NCBI RefSeq assembly: GCF_004348525.1
Contig: NZ_SMKG01000002.1
Location: forward strand, 62,001-126,000
DNA: 64,000 bases
Source of the DNA: Micromonospora sp. 15K316
GTDB lineage: Bacteria > Actinomycetota > Actinomycetes > Mycobacteriales > Micromonosporaceae
Direction of reading: 5' to 3'
Made by a program: the position numbers and the translations under genes. Under the pieces are notes generated by a model. The model searched no databases. It was not told the origin of the DNA and worked only from the letters and a program-made list of their open reading frames with translations. The first letter of the stretch is position 1. Each line of letters begins with the position of its first letter. Positions 1 through 8,200 of this stretch are shown here, piece by piece.

Positions 1-246
1 CAGGACCCGCCCGCGCTGGCGTTGCGGATCAGCGCCATCTGGCGGGATGTGCTCCGACTCGGGGGCGACGCGCCCCCGGACGCCACCTTCCTCGAGCTAC
101 AGGGGCAGTCGATCTCTGCCGTCCGCATCGCCGGACGGATCGAGGAGGAACTCGGCATCGAGGTCGACGCCGCCGTCCTGTTCGAGGACCCGGATCTGCC
201 GACCTTCATCAATCTGGTGATGACACGCGCCCGGTCCGGGCACTGA
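1..246 (+). CDS. Peptidyl/aryl carrier protein, C-terminal part (5' end outside window)
   Basis: An open frame enters from the left edge, so the true start is not visible; the TTG at 22 has no ribosome binding site and is probably internal. About 80 residues form a carrier-protein domain: LELQGQSISAVRI carries the phosphopantetheine-attachment serine in the usual GxS position, followed by a typical helix with EEELGIEV. It could be a free-standing type II PCP or the last domain of an NRPS protein. In C-1027-type enediyne clusters free PCPs carry beta-amino acids; that role is only an inference from the neighbouring apoprotein and PKS genes. Confidence 0.8.
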   Translation, partial: QDPPALALRISAIWRDVLRLGGDAPPDATFLELQGQSISAVRIAGRIEEELGIEVDAAVLFEDPDLPTFINLVMTRARSGH

Positions 247-389
247 CCGACCGCCGGGGTCCGGACGTCTCCCGGGCCCCGACGGCCGCGCGGCTGGCAT
301 GGCTGCGGCCGCCGGGGACAGTCTCCGCGCCCCGCCGCACGGCGATCAGCTGCTCGGGCGGGCGCCTCGACCGGAGGAGGTTGAACGAG

Positions 390-593
390 GTGCTGGTCAT
401 CAGGCTCTACGACATCGAGACCGGCCATGTCCAGACGCTCACCGAGGTGGCGGACGTGGCGAGCGCCGACCGGTGGTTGGAGCAGTTCGCCGGCGGCGGA
501 ATCGGCACCAACGACGTGGTGTACGTGGTGGAGGATGCACCGCGAGTGGCCGCACTCCACCTGCGGGAACCGGAAGCCGGCATGGCGGTGTGA
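390..593 (+). CDS. Small protein of unknown function
   Basis: A 67-residue acidic protein starting MLVIRLYDIETGHVQ. The GTG at 390 is preferred because the purine-rich GGAGGAGG at about 373-380 lies at normal distance from it; a TTG at 381 is too close. No signal peptide, membrane segment or metal motif is visible. It lies in the same direction as the carrier protein and ends just before a strong terminator, so it is probably the last gene of the upstream biosynthetic operon. I do not recognise the family. Confidence 0.6.
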   Translation: MLVIRLYDIETGHVQTLTEVADVASADRWLEQFAGGGIGTNDVVYVVEDAPRVAALHLREPEAGMAV

Positions 594-650
594 GTAGGCC
601 GCCTCCGCAGCCATTCCACTTCAGACCAGATGACACCCGCGCAGACGTGG

Positions 651-685
651 CGGCCCACCGAAAGTCATCGGTGGGCCGCTCTTTT
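651..685 (+). terminator. Rho-independent terminator
   Basis: Perfect 11-bp stem (651-661 with 668-678, loop AAGTCA) followed by a T-rich stretch CTCTTTT. It closes the operon that enters from the left edge. Confidence 0.85.
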
Positions 686-790
686 CGTTCCCCTGATCAC
701 GACTTCGATCCGGTGTGCCACCGCCCGAGGTCCGGTTGGATCATTGACGGCCATCTGGGTCTTACATAGAATCGGCGATATCGGTAAAAC

Positions 791-818
791 TTGTCACATA
801 AGTGGCATTCTGCATATT
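791..818 (+). promoter_or_regulatory. Possible promoter of the secreted hydrolase
   Basis: TTGTCA (791-796) and CATATT (813-818) are 16 bases apart within an unusually AT-rich patch (about 760-820), upstream of the start at 904. The rest of 594-903 contains only the terminator at 651-685. No transcription start evidence; assignment by pattern only. Confidence 0.35.
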
Positions 819-903
819 CGAGTTCCTGCTCCTCTGCAGCGGAGTCAGCAGTGCCACCAGGATCAGCGCGCGCACAGCCCTCAACGATCAGCGAAAGGTA
901 ACC

Positions 904-1956
904 ATGACACTGTCCGTATTGCGCCATGGGCGGCGGCGGATCGACAGCGGCCCGCCCCGGCGGACGCGCTCGTTCATGCGCAAGGCGATCGCCTCTGTCG
1001 CGGCGGCCGCGGCGGTGCTCTTCGTCGGAGCCTCCTCGTCCGCGGCCGCAGACCCGTACGCCGAGCCGCTCGCCGGCAAGGCCAACTTCAGCTCGTCCTT
1101 CCAGCACGGCATGGTGCGCGTCGACGGCGGCCAGCTCCACTACGTCAAGGGCGGCTCCGGGCCGGCGCTGGTGCTGCTGCACGGCTGGCCGCAGACCTGG
1201 TGGGCATGGCACGACGTCATGCCAGCCCTCGCCCGCAACCACACGGTCATCGCGTTCGACCTGCCGGGCCTCGGCGACTCCAGCTCGTTCGCGACCGGAT
1301 ACGACAAGGTCACCACCGCGCAGCGGATTCGCCAGGCGGTGCACGCCCTCGGACACGAACAGGTGTCGATCCTGGCGCACGACGTCGGGGTACTGGTTGC
1401 CTACCCGTACGCGCGGGAGTTCCCGAACGAGGTCACCCGGATCGCGGTGCTCGACTCCACACTGTCGGGGTTCGGGCTTGAGGACGCCTACACCCTGAGC
1501 TTCCACTTCCTGTTCAACGCCGCGCCCGCGCCCATCCCCGAGCGGATCCTCGACAACGAGGACGTGCCGACCTACCTCGGAATGATCTTCGACTTCAGCG
1601 TCAACCCAGCCGCCATCGACCGCGAGGTCTACTACCGCTTCTACCGGGACCCGGCCGACCGGACCGCAGGCTACAACTACTACCGCGCCTACGCCGGGGA
1701 CGCAGAGAACAACCGGGCGAACGCTTCGAGCCGGCTGACGATGCCGGTCCTGGCAATGGGCTCGGCGGCGACGTTCGGGCCGGCGGTGGCGGGGTCGTTC
1801 CGACAGGTCGCCGACGACGTACGCGAGGTTGTGGTGACCAACTCGGGCCACTTCATCCCAGAGGAAAACCCGGAGTTCCTGATCTCCTGCCTAAACCTCT
1901 TCACCGGCGTAACGGCCGCCCCGCCATCCGCGGAGCTCGCCAACTGCGCCGCCTGA
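904..1956 (+). CDS. Secreted alpha/beta hydrolase, epoxide hydrolase-like
   Basis: 350 residues. ATG at 904 follows GAAAGG with 5-base spacing. Residues about 1-50 form an Arg-rich N-region, a hydrophobic stretch and an Ala-rich cleavage site (SSSAAADP), so the protein is exported, perhaps by Sec; no clean twin-Arg motif. The hydrolase domain shows HGWPQTWWAW (oxyanion hole, His93), Asp160 nucleophile in LAHDVGV, and His316 in NSGHFIPEENPE, the pattern of epoxide hydrolases and haloalkane dehalogenases (HGWP + HDxG). Cytosolic enediyne-core epoxide hydrolases (SgcF/NcsF2) are of this superfamily, but an export signal is unusual. It has its own promoter region and sits beside aromatic polyketide genes. 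The substrate is unknown; detoxification of an exported reactive product is one possibility. Confidence 0.8.
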   Translation: MTLSVLRHGRRRIDSGPPRRTRSFMRKAIASVAAAAAVLFVGASSSAAADPYAEPLAGKANFSSSFQHGMVRVDGGQLHYVKGGSGPALVLLHGWPQTWWAWHDVMPALARNHTVIAFDLPGLGDSSSFATGYDKVTTAQRIRQAVHALGHEQVSILAHDVGVLVAYPYAREFPNEVTRIAVLDSTLSGFGLEDAYTLSFHFLFNAAPAPIPERILDNEDVPTYLGMIFDFSVNPAAIDREVYYRFYRDPADRTAGYNYYRAYAGDAENNRANASSRLTMPVLAMGSAATFGPAVAGSFRQVADDVREVVVTNSGHFIPEENPEFLISCLNLFTGVTAAPPSAELANCAA

Positions 1957-2090
1957 TCACGCCGCAGCGGAAGGTTTCACCGGCGGGACCCAACCCGGCC
2001 GCCACGCGCCAGCCGCGCGTGGCGGCCGTTCGCGTACCCACGCCTTCACAGCACACGCCTACCACCCGGCCGCGCTGTGGCTCACGCCGG

Positions 2091-3851
2091 TCACCCGGCA
2101 TCGTCCGGCCGGCCGGGCGGCGCCAGATCCGCCGCCCGACGCGGCCACTGCGCCACTAGGTCCAGGCGGGCCGAGATGAGCGCCAGGTGCAGCCGCGCCG
2201 ACCAGGCGTCGACGGCTGGATCACGGCACCTGCCGGTCGACCAGTCCATCGGCACGCAGCCGGCCACCACCAGGCCGACCTCCGTCCGTACTCGACCGCC
2301 GAACTCGACGAGACGGTCCCACCACCCTGCGGGACCGGGAAGCAGCAGCACACCGTCGATGCCACGGCGGCGCAGCGCAACCACCTCGCGCAGCGCGTCG
2401 TCCTCGCCCGCCGGATCCGGCGCCGTCAGGGCCACGAACTGCAGCGCGTGCAGTCCCGGGGCCAGCAACTGCCCCTGCACGCCCGCCACCCAACCGCTGC
2501 CGGCCCGCCCGGCGCCGTCCGGCAGCGGTTCAAGCCACGCGCCCGGCACAAGACGTGGTACGACCGCGTCGGAGCCGGGCGGGTCGGACGCTGGTGCGCC
2601 GACGCCGACCAGCCGGTGCGGCAAACGCGACCCGCGCGCGGTGAAGGGCTCAGCAACGGCGTGGCGGGCGGGAGCGTCCGGGGCGACGCCTGCGGCCTGC
2701 CGGTACGCCGCTTCGGCCTCCGCGACCCGCAGCGGGCAGCGCTGCCGCAAGCTTGGGTAGCTGACCGCCGTCGTGCGGGTGATGAAGTGCATACCGAACT
2801 GCGCCGGCGCCAGGTGCATCCGTCGCCCGTACGTCTCCCACCACCGCATGCTCGGCCCAGCCAGGCGTTGCACCCGCGCAACAGCCGGCCGCCGCTCCCG
2901 CTCGTAAGCGTCGAACGCGGCGGTGAGGGTGTCGCGCTTGCGCAGCTCGTCCGCCAGGGCCATCGCGTCGGCGAGCGCCATCGTCGTGCCGGACGCCACG
3001 GTGAAGTGTGCGGTGTGCGCGGCGTCGCCGATCAGCACCCGGTTGCCTTCCGACCAGCGCCGATTCGTCACAACGTCGAACCGGGACCAACGGCTCCGGT
3101 TGCTGACCAGGGTAGCGCCGACGTGGCCGGCGAAGACCTCGTTGAGCAGCGCCAGCTCGGCGTCGCCTATCTCCCCCGGCGTTCCGTCGGCGCGCTGGGG
3201 CACGTCGAATCCGGCCCGGCGCCACGTGCCGTTGTCGAGTTCGACCACGACGGTGCTCAGGCCGCCGCCGCAGGAGTACGCGTGGGCGGCCATCGGTCCA
3301 TGCTCGGTGGGAACGAAGAACATCGTGGCGGCGTCGCCGAGCTCGGCGGCAGTGCCGAGCCAGATGTAGCGGGCGACGCCCGTGGACACGGTAGTGCCGA
3401 ACGCCGCCGCCCGGGCCGTACGGTGGACCGAGCGCGCGCCGTCCGCGAGGACCACCAGGTCCGCGTCCAGCTCGTCGGCGCGGGCGTCGCATCCGTGGTG
3501 GATACGTGCACCGACTGCGCGCGCCTCCTCGGTCAGGACGGCGAGCACGGCACCACGGGAAACGGTCACGACCGGAAAGCCGTCGTAGCGCAGCCGCCCG
3601 CCGGGCATCCGCAGTTCGACACCGGACAAGGGCCGGGCGACGCGGCCAATCCGGTCGGCGACGAGGGGGTCGAGGGCGGCCACCTGTCGCATCGTCCGGT
3701 CCGACAGCGCGATGCCGAAGCCACTCGCGTCGCCGGGGCCGCTACGCTCATAGACATCGATCTCTGCCCCGTGCCAGGTGCGGCCAAGGAGCCTGGACAG
3801 GAAGAGTCCCGCGGGTCCGGCACCGATGATCCCCACCCGTATCGAGCCCAT
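2091..3851 (-). CDS. FAD aryl-CoA monooxygenase with reduced oxidoreductase-like C-terminus
   Basis: 586 residues. The ATG at 3851 has GGGAG just upstream; a GTG 12 bases further out is the alternative. Residues about 1-390 are a p-hydroxybenzoate-hydroxylase-fold monooxygenase: GIIGAGPAG binds FAD near the N-terminus and GDAAHTAHF is the second FAD motif. The segment SGFGIALSD resembles salicylyl-CoA 5-hydroxylase (SdgC) and the monooxygenase half of anthraniloyl-CoA monooxygenase/reductase. The last ~190 residues look like the two ends of an Old Yellow Enzyme barrel (EPFTARGSRLPHRLVG near the front, RVRTEVGLVVAG and SARLDLVAQWPRR near the end) with the middle missing. It probably hydroxylates the PKS-derived aromatic ring as a CoA thioester, in line with the CoA ligase at 10460. 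Transcribed away from the methyltransferase-PKS operon. Confidence 0.8.
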   Translation of the reverse strand: MGSIRVGIIGAGPAGLFLSRLLGRTWHGAEIDVYERSGPGDASGFGIALSDRTMRQVAALDPLVADRIGRVARPLSGVELRMPGGRLRYDGFPVVTVSRGAVLAVLTEEARAVGARIHHGCDARADELDADLVVLADGARSVHRTARAAAFGTTVSTGVARYIWLGTAAELGDAATMFFVPTEHGPMAAHAYSCGGGLSTVVVELDNGTWRRAGFDVPQRADGTPGEIGDAELALLNEVFAGHVGATLVSNRSRWSRFDVVTNRRWSEGNRVLIGDAAHTAHFTVASGTTMALADAMALADELRKRDTLTAAFDAYERERRPAVARVQRLAGPSMRWWETYGRRMHLAPAQFGMHFITRTTAVSYPSLRQRCPLRVAEAEAAYRQAAGVAPDAPARHAVAEPFTARGSRLPHRLVGVGAPASDPPGSDAVVPRLVPGAWLEPLPDGAGRAGSGWVAGVQGQLLAPGLHALQFVALTAPDPAGEDDALREVVALRRRGIDGVLLLPGPAGWWDRLVEFGGRVRTEVGLVVAGCVPMDWSTGRCRDPAVDAWSARLHLALISARLDLVAQWPRRAADLAPPGRPDDAG

Positions 3852-4160
3852 GTTCTCCCGCACCGCCTGTCGCCTGTGATGGATCGATGCCGTCCCGTCT
3901 CCACAACGGACGCGGCCCGGCTCGCTTGGAAATCGTGGCAGCCGTTCGACGCTGGCCGCATCTCATGTCGTGCGCAAACTGGCCGGCGCACCGACCACCC
4001 TGGCACCGGCTGGGACGCCGGCATTGAGGCAACCACCGGCGCGGCGCACTCACGGAGGTGAGCGGCACCGGCCGCCCCGACCACGATCGGTTCGTCCCCG
4101 CAGCCCACCGGGTCGCCGGCGCGTGCGGCCGGACTCCCTGAGCCGGGCAGAAGGAGAACC
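3852..4160. other. Divergent intergenic region
   Basis: 309 bases between the divergent monooxygenase and methyltransferase genes. It must hold both promoters, but I see no clear -35/-10 pair or operator. Confidence 0.5.
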
Positions 4161-5207
4161 ATGGGCACCGATCGGCACGTGGCGGTGACGGAGGCCGACT
4201 ACCTCCGTCTGTTGGTGCACGGCACAACCGCCTTCGAACTGCTCCGCACCGCTCTGGAACTCGAGGTGTTCGAACGCCTAGAGCACGCGGGTGGAATGAC
4301 GGTGCGGCGGCTGTCGGAGACGCTCGGCGTCGAGGAGCAGCCGGCCCGTGTCGTGCTACTCGGGCTCTGCGCGCTGCGGCTGATCGACAAGCGCGGCGAC
4401 ATGTACGTCAACGCCGATATGACCCGACGGAAGCTGCTGCGATCGAGCCCTCGCTTCCTCGGTCCGCTGGTCGACGTGCAGGCGAAGGTAATCAACCAGG
4501 CGCTGCCCGATCTGGCCGAGGCTGTACGCCGCAACACCAACGTCGGCCTGCGGCACCTGTCCGGCCCTGGGACCACCCTGTACGAACGACTCACCGCCCA
4601 GCCGGAGTTGCAGCACGTCTTCTATGCAAACATGGGCGACGCCTCGCGCAAGGCCCTCGTTCCTCTGCTGGACAGCTACGACTTCAGCGGCATCCGGCAC
4701 GCGATCGACGTGGGTGGCGGTGACGGCACGAACGCCGTCCACCTCGCCCGGCGCTACCCGCATCTCAGGGTCACCGTCTTCGACCAGGAGAGCGTCACCC
4801 GGCTGGCCGCTGACCGCATCGACGATCCGGACCTGCGTCGGCGCGTCCGATTTCACGCCGGGGACATCATGACCGAGCCGCTGCCGGACGGCGCCGACGC
4901 CGTGCTCGTCTTCCACATCTTCGAGATCTGGTCCCTTGAGCGGAACACGGAGCTGCTGCGCCGGTGCCGGGCAGCGCTGCCAGACGACGGAGTCTGCTTG
5001 ATCTACAACTTCGTCTCGAACGACGAGGGCACCGGTTCGATGAGTGCCGGGCTGGTGTCCCCCTACTTCCTCACCCTCGCCTCCGGAGAGGGCATGGCGT
5101 ACTCGGCCGGGGACATGGAGCGGGCCGCCCTCGACGCCGGCTTCTCCCACGTCGAGCGGTACGAGGGCTTGGGATTTAGTCACGCACTCGTCGTCGGCCG
5201 CCGATAG
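4161..5207 (+). CDS. SAM-dependent O-methyltransferase (NcsB1-like)
   Basis: 348 residues, ATG preceded by AGAAGGAGAACC, a strong ribosome binding site. Residues about 15-100 form the winged-helix dimerisation domain typical of small-molecule O-methyltransferases; the SAM-binding loop AIDVGGGDG is at about 181-189. It leads an operon with the iterative PKS (69-base gap) and the acid ligase. NcsB1 and MdpB1 methylate the phenolic hydroxyl of the naphthoic or methylsalicylic acid in enediyne clusters; the same role is inferred here, on a hydroxyl introduced by the flavin monooxygenase or the P450. No truncation or frame problem is visible. Confidence 0.85.
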   Translation: MGTDRHVAVTEADYLRLLVHGTTAFELLRTALELEVFERLEHAGGMTVRRLSETLGVEEQPARVVLLGLCALRLIDKRGDMYVNADMTRRKLLRSSPRFLGPLVDVQAKVINQALPDLAEAVRRNTNVGLRHLSGPGTTLYERLTAQPELQHVFYANMGDASRKALVPLLDSYDFSGIRHAIDVGGGDGTNAVHLARRYPHLRVTVFDQESVTRLAADRIDDPDLRRRVRFHAGDIMTEPLPDGADAVLVFHIFEIWSLERNTELLRRCRAALPDDGVCLIYNFVSNDEGTGSMSAGLVSPYFLTLASGEGMAYSAGDMERAALDAGFSHVERYEGLGFSHALVVGRR

Positions 5208-5276
5208 GGCGCCGCCCCCGGCCGCGCACCGACAACCGCGTCCGGTGCGCTCGCGACGTGTCAAGGAGAGCCCCTC

Positions 5277-8200
5277 ATGACCTCATCCGAACCCATCGCC
5301 ATCGTGGGCATGGCCTGCCGGTTCGCCGGTGGCGTCGACTCGCCCGACAGGTTCTGGGCGCTGCTGCGCGACGGCCGGGACACCGTCGGAGAGATTCCCG
5401 ACCACCGCTGGAGCTGGTACGCCAGCCAGAGCCTGGAGCACGCGGATGCGGTGGCGGCGGCGACCCGACGAGGTTCCTTCCTGACCGACATCGCCGGCTT
5501 CGACGCCGACTTCTTCGAGATCACGCCGCGGGAGGCGGCGCTGATGGACCCGCAGCAGCGCATCGTGCTGGAACTGGCCTGGGAGGCGCTGGAGCACGCC
5601 GGGATCCCGCCGAGAGGGCTGGCGGGCAGCGACACCGGGGTGTTCATGGGGGTCGGCACCGACGACTACGGGCGGCGGCTGCTGGAGGACCTGCCTCGCG
5701 TCGAGGCGTGGACGGGCATCGGGGGCGCCTACTGCGCCGTCGCGAACCGGGTGTCGTACGTGCTGGACCTGCACGGGCCGAGCATGAGCGTGGACACCGC
5801 CTGCTCGTCGTCGCTGGTCGCCATCCACCTGGCCGCCCAGGCATTGCGCGCCAGCGAGTGCGACCTCGCCCTCGCCGGGGGCGTACTGGTGATGGCGGCC
5901 CCCGGCCTGACCCTCGTCCTCGACGCGGCAGGAGCCACCGCACCGGACGGCCGCTGCAAGTCCTTCGACGCTGCCGCCGACGGTTACGGCCGCGGCGAGG
6001 GCGGCGGCGTAGTGGTGCTCAAGCGCCTCGCCGACGCCCGCCGCGACAACGATCGAATCCTGGCCGTCGTCCGCGGCAGCGCCATACGACAGGACGGGCG
6101 CACCAACGGCATCATGGCGCCGAACGGGCAGGCGCAAGCGGAGCTGATGCGCCGGGCATGCCGAGACGCCGGCATCGACCCGCGAACCGTCGACTACGTC
6201 GAGGCACACGGCACCGGCACCCCTATCGGCGACCCGCTGGAGGCAGGAGCGCTGGCCTCGGTGTTCGGCGTCCAGCGGCCCGCCGGCCGTCCGCTGCTGA
6301 TCGGCTCGGTCAAACCGAACATCGGTCATCTGGAGGCCGGCGCGGGCGTGGCCGGCGTGATCAAGACGGTGCTTGCACTAGGGCACGGCGAGCTGCCGCC
6401 GAGCCTGCACGTCTCCCGCCCCAACCCCGCCATCGACTGGGAGACCGCCGGGCTGCGCGTGGTGACCGACGTGACCCCGTGGCCCCAGGGGGACGCGCCG
6501 CGGCGGGCAGCCGTGTCCGGCTACGGGTACGGCGGCACCATCGCGCACCTAATCATCGACGGCCCCGAGCCGCCGCCGGACCAGATCCAAGGACCCGAAC
6601 CCACCGGCCCGCGCCTCTACCCACTGTCGGGGGCGACCCCCACCGCCCTTCGGCAGTACGCAGACCGCCTCGCCGACCGCCTCGCCGCCGACGCGGGGCC
6701 GGACAGCATTGACGTGGGCCACACCCTCGCCCGCCGGCGCAGCCACCTGCCCCACCGCTGCGCCGTCGTCGCAAACGGACGAGCCGACCTGGTCGACCGG
6801 CTGCGCGCATACGCGGCCACCGGGCGCGGTGCCGTTTCCGGCGTGGCCCCGTCCGGCGGCGACCGGGGCATCGCCTGGGTCTTCTCCGGACACGGCTCGC
6901 ACTGGACAGGCATGGGACGGGACCTGATCGCCGACACCCCGGCCTTCGCCGCAGTGTTCGACCAGCTCGACCCCGTCTTCCGCGTAGAACTCGGACTGTC
7001 GCCGCGCGCGGTGCTGTTCGACGACCAGCCACAACCGGTGGACCTAGTCCAACCGATGATCTTCGCGGTCCAGGTGGCGCTCGCGGCGACCTGGCGGTCA
7101 CTCGGGTTGCGCCCCGCCGCCGTCATCGGCCACTCCGTCGGCGAGATCGCCGCAGCGGTGACCGCCGGGATACTCACCCTGGAACAAGGCGCACGGCTCG
7201 TCTGCCGACGCTCCCTGCTGCTGCGCCAGGTCGCTGGCGCGGGCGCGATGGCCATGGTCGGCCTCGACCCAGACGAGACAGCGCGGCGGCTGGCCGGGCG
7301 GGGCGACGTGGTGGTGGCCATCAACGCCTCACCCAGCTCGTGCGTGCTCTCCGGCGACGCCACCGCGGTCACCGAGCTCACCGCCCAGTGGCGCGAAGAG
7401 GGCGTGCAGGTGCGGACCGTCAACTCCGACGTCGCGTTCCACAGCCCGCACATGGACCCACTGCTGGACGCGTTACGGGCCGCTGTAGCCGACCTCCCCC
7501 CCACCGACGCGCGACTGCCGGTCTACTCGACGGCGCTCGCCGATCCCCGCTCGACCGCACCCCGCGACGGGGCCTACTGGGCGACGAACCTGCGCGGTAC
7601 AGTCCGCTTCACGGAGGCGATCACGGCCGCCGCCGAGGACGGCCACCAACTTTTCCTGGAGGTCTCCGCCCACCCGGTGGTCGCCCACTCAATCAGCGCG
7701 ACCCTGGACAGCCTGCCGGTCGGCGACACTCTGGTGGCGTACTCGCTGCGTCGCGACCAACCCGGACCCGAGGTCCTGCTGGCCAACCTCGGTGAGCTGC
7801 ACTGCCACGGCGCGGCGATGAACTGGCCAGCCCTGTGGCCCGACGGCAACCTCGTAGAACTGCCCACCGTGGCCTGGCAGCGCCGACGGCACTGGGCGGC
7901 GGAGCCGCCCGCCCCGGCCACGGTGACGCAACGACACGACCGAGCTGCCCACACCCTGCTCGGCGGCCGCAACGTCGTACACGGGACCACGCCCGCAGAC
8001 GTCTGGTCCACCCGCCTCGACCGCGCCTCGCGACCCTACCCCGGCGAGCACCCTGTCCGGGGCGTAGAGATCATCCCCGCCGCGGTGCTGCTGAACACCT
8101 TCCTCGCCGCCGCGTCCACCGGGCGGGGCTGGGTCGACCTGACGGACATAGCCCTGCGGGTGCCGGTCAGCGTGACCCGCCCACGGGAGATCCAGGTGGT

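Noticed and set aside
2187-4061. Open frame of 624 codons on the plus strand
   Set aside because: Antisense to the flavin monooxygenase; shadow composition.
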